In this document: positions 4,444 through 8,298 of the stretch, piece after piece
Layout: every line of letters begins with the position of its first letter
How positions within the stretch are numbered: position 1 is the first letter of the stretch
Assembly (NCBI GenBank): GCA_031283825.1
Contig: JAITAZ010000260.1
Span: 1-8,298 of the forward strand
Origin: Planctomycetaceae bacterium
GTDB lineage: Bacteria; Planctomycetota; Planctomycetia; Pirellulales; Thermoguttaceae
Direction of reading: 5' to 3'
Length of the DNA stretch: 8,298 bases
The notes under the pieces: model-generated
What the model was told of the DNA's origin: nothing
The model's database searches: none
Seen by the model: only the letters and a program-made list of their open reading frames with translations
Position numbers and translations under genes: made by a program

Positions 4444-6345
4444 ATGGCAGGCGAAAAAATAATTGGAATTGATCTTGGCACGACAAATTCTGTTGTTGCG
4501 GTCATGGAAGGGAAAGAATATAAAGTTATCCCAAATGCAGAGGGTAATAGACTTACGCCAAGCGTCGTAGCGTTTACAGACGGCTCGGACTATCTTGTCG
4601 GCGAACCGGCTCGACGTCAATCGATAACTAATCCGACGCGAACGGTTGCTTCAATTAAACGCTTTATGGGACGCCGACACAGCGAAGTTGCAACTGAAGA
4701 AAAAATGGTGCCGTATAAAATTGTCGGCAGCTCAGATGAATATGTCAAAGTTGAAATCGACGGCAAACATCATACGCCGCCCGAAATCTCGGCTATGACT
4801 CTGCGAAAATTAAAAGAAGCCGCCGAAGCATATCTCGGACATAGAGTTACAAAAGCCGTTATCACCGTCCCCGCATACTTCAACGACGCACAACGTCAGG
4901 CAACAAAAGACGCCGGACAAATCGCCGGTTTAGAAGTCGCAAGAATTATAAACGAACCAACTGCGGCGTCGCTCGCGTACGGTCTCGATAAAAACGTTAA
5001 TCAAAAAATTGTAGTGTTCGACTTAGGCGGAGGAACATTTGACGTCTCTTGTCTCGAAGTCGCCGACGGAGTTTTTCAAGTTTTAAGCACAAACGGCGAT
5101 ACGCATCTAGGAGGAGACGACTTCGACGAAGTTTTAATAAATTACGTCGCCGAACAATTCAAATCAGAACACGGAATCGATCTACGAAAAGACGCAATGG
5201 CTTTGCAAAGATTACAAGAAGCATGTGAAAAAGCAAAACGAGAACTCAGCTCCGCTCAGTCAACCGATATAAATTTACCGTTTATCACGGCGGATCAAAA
5301 CGGACCTAAACATTTGCAAAACAAATTAACGCGATCTAAATTTGAACAACTTACAGATCACCTTGTTGAACGATGTAGAGGTCCGGTGCTTCAAGCTCTC
5401 AAAGACGCGAAGTTGTCTCCGTCGGATATTAACGAGGTCGTGCTTGTCGGAGGTTCGACGCGAATCCCGAAAGTTCAAGATATGGTTCGAGCAATATTCG
5501 GCAAAGAACCGCATAAAGGCGTCAATCCAGATGAAGTTGTTGCCGTTGGCGCAGCGATTCAAGGCGGCGTGCTTGCGGGCGAAGTTCGCGATGTCTTGTT
5601 GCTCGACGTAACTCCGTTGAGTCTTGGAATTGAAACGCTAGGCGGAATAATGACAAAATTAGTCGAAAGAAACACAACTATTCCAACAGAGAAAAAACAA
5701 GTATTCAGCACGGCAGACGACAACCAAACTGCTGTAACAATCAAAGTTTTTCAAGGCGAACGTGAAATCGCGTCTCATAACAGACTTCTTGATCAGTTCA
5801 ATCTTGAAGGACTTCCGCCAGCACCAAGAGGAGTCCCGCAGATTGAAGTGTCATTTGACATCGACGCAAACGGTATATTAAACGTCTCCGCGAAAGACTT
5901 GGGAACAAAGAAAGAAACAAAAGTTAGAATCGAACAATCGTCGGGTTTGTCGGAATCTGAAATCGAAAAGATGAGAAAAGACGCAGAAGAACACGCGGCT
6001 GAAGATAAACAAAAACGCGAGTTAGTCGAAGCCAAAAACGGCGCAGAATCGATGTGTTTCCAACTCGAAAAGTTGCTGAAAGAAAACGACGCAACTTTGA
6101 ATCAGTCGGACAAAGACGCGATCAACGCCGCAATCGGAAAAACAAAAGAAGCTATCGCAACTGATAATTTAGCAGAAATAAAATCAGCGACAGAACAACT
6201 CGAAAGAGCGTCTCACGCAATGAGCAAAGCAATGTACGAAGCGGCGGCTAATGCGTCAAAACAAACAAACGGCTCACCCGATAACGCAACAACAGAAAAA
6301 CCAAAAGACGACGACACAATCGACGCCGAATTCGAAGTAAAATAA
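4444..6345 (+). CDS. dnaK: Molecular chaperone DnaK (Hsp70)
   Basis: This is a cytoplasmic ATP-dependent chaperone that binds exposed hydrophobic segments, working with DnaJ and GrpE. It is full length at 633 aa. The nucleotide-binding domain (about 1-383) shows the phosphate loop GIDLGTTNS (8-16), TVPAYFND (141-148), IINEPTAAS (168-176), [12 protein letters not shown] (201-212) and VLVGGSTR (333-340). The conserved hydrophobic linker VLLLDV is at 384-389. The substrate-binding beta domain runs to about 505, the helical lid follows, and the tail ends in the family-typical acidic motif [12 protein letters not shown]. The start ATG has a good ribosome-binding site. The gene stands alone: grpE, dnaJ and hrcA are not within this window on either side. 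The large inverted repeat before it suggests regulated expression. A strong terminator follows about 50 bp after the TAA stop. Confidence 0.98.
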   Translation: MAGEKIIGIDLGTTNSVVAVMEGKEYKVIPNAEGNRLTPSVVAFTDGSDYLVGEPARRQSITNPTRTVASIKRFMGRRHSEVATEEKMVPYKIVGSSDEYVKVEIDGKHHTPPEISAMTLRKLKEAAEAYLGHRVTKAVITVPAYFNDAQRQATKDAGQIAGLEVARIINEPTAASLAYGLDKNVNQKIVVFDLGGGTFDVSCLEVADGVFQVLSTNGDTHLGGDDFDEVLINYVAEQFKSEHGIDLRKDAMALQRLQEACEKAKRELSSAQSTDINLPFITADQNGPKHLQNKLTRSKFEQLTDHLVERCRGPVLQALKDAKLSPSDINEVVLVGGSTRIPKVQDMVRAIFGKEPHKGVNPDEVVAVGAAIQGGVLAGEVRDVLLLDVTPLSLGIETLGGIMTKLVERNTTIPTEKKQVFSTADDNQTAVTIKVFQGEREIASHNRLLDQFNLEGLPPAPRGVPQIEVSFDIDANGILNVSAKDLGTKKETKVRIEQSSGLSESEIEKMRKDAEEHAAEDKQKRELVEAKNGAESMCFQLEKLLKENDATLNQSDKDAINAAIGKTKEAIATDNLAEIKSATEQLERASHAMSKAMYEAAANASKQTNGSPDNATTEKPKDDDTIDAEFEVK

Positions 6346-6395
6346 AACTTGGAGAAATCAAAAACAATAAACTTCTCGTTGAATAATTACGAAAC

Positions 6396-6431
6396 AAAAA
6401 ATCCGCGTCTTTAACCGGACGCGGATTTTTT
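6396..6431. terminator. Bidirectional rho-independent terminator
   Basis: AAAAAATCCGCGTC (6396-6409) and GACGCGGATTTTTT (6418-6431) are perfect inverted repeats with an 8-nt loop. The eight-base G+C-rich stem core is flanked by A-run and T-run on both strands. It sits between the convergent dnaK and GHMP kinase genes and can end transcription from both. Confidence 0.93.
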
Positions 6432-6495
6432 TTGTTGATATTCTTCAAATGTCCCTTTACTCATTCATTCCCTTCCAACTACAACTAATACAACT

Positions 6496-7500
6496 TTAGA
6501 AATCAACTTCGATAGTTTTACATCCGATTGATTCCATTTTTTCATTTAGTTTTTGGAAAGTATTTTTGTCTGGACAAATACCTACGATAGCTCCTCCGCT
6601 TCCTGCAAATTTTGCGGATACGCCGCACGATCTCGCGGTTTCTACCATTAAAATATGCTCAGGCGGTAATTGACATATTGAACGCCGTAAGTCAAAATTC
6701 TGGTTGATAAGAGAATTTAACTTGTCAACGTCCTGATTCAAAATCGCTTTTTTGGCTTCAACAGTAATCTCCGCGAATCTTGACATCGCCTCGACAACTT
6801 GCAGTTCGCCATTATCGTAACGAAAACGCAAATTGTTATGAAACACCTCCGTCGGCTCGCCAAAATCAGTCGAATACGAAACATAAAACGACGGCAATAA
6901 CGATAACGGCAACTCCTCATAACAACCGCCAATAAAACCCTCTTCAATTTGTTCGGATTCTTTCGCAAAATCCATGTAAACGCAGCCTTCGTAAACTTGC
7001 GCAACACGATCCTGAAGTCCGGCAGTTATGTTAAGTTGCTCACGCTCAATCGAAAGAACAAGAGAAGGAAGAACCTGTTTTGAAATCACTACCTCATAAA
7101 AATTCATCAAAGCACGAAGAGTCGCAACAACAATCGCACTTGAACCCGCCATCCCAACTTGACGCGGAATAGTCGTATCGTATCGAATAGAAAAATTACG
7201 GTCATGCAATCGAATTCCGCGAGATTTACAATAAATCGCAAAACCATAAATCGCAGCTTTGACAAGACGAATCCCGCCGTAATATCCGTGCAACTTTACG
7301 TCTTGAGTCATTTCGCGAATCGAACCAAAAACACTTTCATCACTAGGACTCGGCACAATTTCAATCCGATCCCACTCATAAAGCGTAACTTGAGACCTGA
7401 AATTTTTAACAATAATTGAAATCGTTTTACCGTTATAAGCGTCGGAAGGATTGCCAATCAGTCCGGCACGAGCATAAGCATGACAACGTATAATTTCCAT
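6496..7500 (-). CDS. GHMP-family sugar kinase, glucuronokinase-like
   Basis: GHMP kinases phosphorylate small metabolites with ATP. This 334-aa protein resembles, from memory, plant glucuronokinase, which makes glucuronate 1-phosphate for UDP-glucuronate synthesis. Shared landmarks are ARAGLIGNPSD near the N-terminus (10-20), GYYGGIRL (72-79), and the ATP-loop P-x3-G-x2-GSSA (112-122, IPRQVGMAGSSA). Further ones are AGLQDRVAQVYEG (160-172) with Asp164 as likely catalytic acid, and the C-terminal glycine motif AGSGGAIVG (299-307). I start it at the ATG at 7500. An upstream TTG at 7542 would add 14 residues not expected for the family, and neither start has a clear ribosome-binding site. The gene is convergent with dnaK, shares its terminator, and diverges from the Hpt gene across a short gap. 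Another sugar substrate, such as a heptose or a galactose-type sugar, remains possible. Confidence 0.82.
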   Translation of the reverse strand: MEIIRCHAYARAGLIGNPSDAYNGKTISIIVKNFRSQVTLYEWDRIEIVPSPSDESVFGSIREMTQDVKLHGYYGGIRLVKAAIYGFAIYCKSRGIRLHDRNFSIRYDTTIPRQVGMAGSSAIVVATLRALMNFYEVVISKQVLPSLVLSIEREQLNITAGLQDRVAQVYEGCVYMDFAKESEQIEEGFIGGCYEELPLSLLPSFYVSYSTDFGEPTEVFHNNLRFRYDNGELQVVEAMSRFAEITVEAKKAILNQDVDKLNSLINQNFDLRRSICQLPPEHILMVETARSCGVSAKFAGSGGAIVGICPDKNTFQKLNEKMESIGCKTIEVDF

Positions 7501-7579
7501 TTTCAAATAATGCGAATTAAAGGTTAAAACGTTTTGAAACAACGTCTATTATTTTTTGTAACAATTAAACTGACAAATT

Positions 7580-7903
7580 ATGAAACCAATTTATTCAAGC
7601 CTTACAGACGATCCTGAAATATTGGAGTTAGTATCAATGTTTGTTAATGAGATGCCAAAACGAATCGCACAATTCAATGCTTTGCTAGAATCAGACGATA
7701 CGAAAGGCTTATTAAATTTTGCTCATCAATTGAAAGGCTCAGCAGGAAGTTACGGTTTTGCCGAATTAAGTTCCGCCGCCGCAGAAATCGTATCAGCAAT
7801 AAAAAACGAAAAACCAAAAAACAAAATTATCGTTCTAGTTAAAAACCTAATCGAACTATGTAATTCTGCCTCTGTTAAACCCAAAAACGTAACTTTTAAG
7901 TAA
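7580..7903 (+). CDS. Hpt-domain histidine phosphotransfer protein
   Basis: This is a small single-domain phosphorelay carrier. Its 107 residues are nearly all one Hpt four-helix bundle, with the phospho-acceptor motif AHQLKGSAGSYGF at 48-60 and His49 as the phosphorylated residue. The preceding helix MFVNEMPKRIAQFNALL is typical of the fold. Such proteins pass phosphate between the receiver domain of a hybrid histidine kinase and a final response regulator in the cytoplasm. No kinase or response regulator is in the window, so its partners are encoded elsewhere. No strong Shine-Dalgarno sequence precedes the ATG, but the N-terminus MKPIYSSLTDDPEILELV fits the family well. It is transcribed divergently from the kinase gene, with 79 bp between them that must hold both promoters. 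The stop is TAA, and no clear terminator follows. Confidence 0.92.
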   Translation: MKPIYSSLTDDPEILELVSMFVNEMPKRIAQFNALLESDDTKGLLNFAHQLKGSAGSYGFAELSSAAAEIVSAIKNEKPKNKIIVLVKNLIELCNSASVKPKNVTFK

Positions 7904-8220
7904 CAATATTATTTTCTCCCTTTTCACAAACTCGCGGTTCAACATAAAAATTTAGTAACCATTCACGAGTTTTTAAATTCATAATTTTGAATTTGGGATT
8001 TTTTTCGACGAGTGAAAATTCTACGAATTTTTACCCATCGCTATTTTAGGCAACCACTACGCGGTTAAAATTATTTTCCCCGTTTTTATTTCCGAATTCC
8101 GAATTTTAAAAAACCGTGAACTGTTACAAAATTTAATTTTTAGAAAGTACTTTTATCAATTCCTGTTTTGTATTTTCTCAAAAAATTATCGAACGCACAA
8201 ACGAAACTATTCTCAACATT
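7904..8220. other. Right intergenic region with repeat element
   Basis: No coding frame is supported. The stretch consists of AT-rich DNA after the Hpt gene and the fourth bracketed repeat element. About 90 bp of unremarkable sequence then leads to the stop of a probable minus-strand gene at 8221. Confidence 0.6.
7954..8128. repeat. Bracketed element, copy 4
   Basis: AGTAACCATTCACG (7954-7967) faces CGTGAACTGTTACA (8115-8128), an imperfect terminal inverted repeat enclosing a 175-bp unit. The right end (about 8095-8132) closely matches the reverse complement of 3526-3562, including the AATTCCGAATTT and TTTAAAAAACCG strings. The homology therefore extends beyond the motif. The interior is AT-rich and non-coding, and it lacks the GAGACGCAA palindromes of copies 1 and 2. 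Confidence 0.6.
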
Positions 8221-8298
8221 TTACTTGCCTTTTATCGTTTCAATAATTAAATCGATAGGCGATTTCTTTGATCCGTTTTTCTTTTGAAGAACAGCTTT
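8221..8298 (-). CDS. Probable C-terminal end of a gene running off the right edge
   Basis: An open minus-strand frame enters from the edge and ends in TAA at 8221-8223. The 25 visible residues are KAVLQKKNGSKKSPIDLIIETIKGK, a lysine-rich segment followed by an amphipathic stretch. The composition looks protein-like, but this length of open frame is common by chance, and no family can be assigned. Confidence 0.4.
   Translation of the reverse strand, partial: KAVLQKKNGSKKSPIDLIIETIKGK

Noticed and set aside
5326..6035. Open frames overlapping dnaK in other frames and on the minus strand
   Set aside because: They lie wholly inside dnaK, whose frame is certain, and their translations look random.
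6248..6448. Minus-strand frame spanning the dnaK end and the terminator
   Set aside because: It overlaps the dnaK tail antisense and runs through a strong terminator hairpin; no protein family is recognisable.
7501..7542. TTG start at 7542 for the GHMP kinase
   Set aside because: The extra 14 residues precede the point where the family normally begins, and no ribosome-binding site supports the TTG.

Overview
This is an AT-rich bacterial window, most likely chromosomal. It carries two gene groups and unusually repeat-rich intergenic DNA. The DnaK and Hpt proteins and the plant-like glucuronokinase-type GHMP kinase remind me most of a planctomycete-type lineage with low G+C. That placement is an impression from memory of the families and was not searched.

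Layout. Positions 1-381 hold no gene, only stacked hairpins and repeats. On the minus strand, 2934 down to 382 is a tight three-gene unit: a short-chain dehydrogenase/reductase (SDR), then a transketolase split into N-terminal and C-terminal subunits. The SDR frame is broken by one in-frame TAG at 2779-2781, but everything before and after it stays in the same frame and reads as one intact SDR. Positions 2935-4443 (1.5 kb) hold no recognisable gene. They contain a structured, G+C-richer stretch (about 3192-3420), a second copy of the repeat seen at the left edge in inverted orientation, and the dnaK control region. The dnaK gene (4444-6345, plus) is followed by a strong symmetrical terminator and by a convergent glucuronokinase-like kinase (7500-6496, minus). 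A small Hpt phosphotransfer protein (7580-7903, plus) diverges from the kinase. The right edge holds another repeat element and the probable tail of a minus-strand gene.

How the genes may work together. A split transketolase with an SDR is a combination I associate with sugar-precursor or surface-glycan loci, and a glucuronokinase would feed UDP-glucuronate synthesis, so both groups could serve polysaccharide production. This is inference. dnaK is a general chaperone gene with no grpE, dnaJ or hrcA beside it.

Most notable signals. (1) The single amber codon inside an otherwise intact SDR. (2) A perfect 13-bp inverted repeat with a 9-nt spacer just before dnaK; it has the geometry of a CIRCE operator but an unrelated sequence. 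(3) A dispersed motif, TGTAACCGTTCACG and variants, occurring about ten times. It is often arranged as inward-facing pairs about 175-185 bp apart, like the ends of a family of small non-coding elements. Two related 120-bp copies lie inverted on either side of the SDR/transketolase unit.
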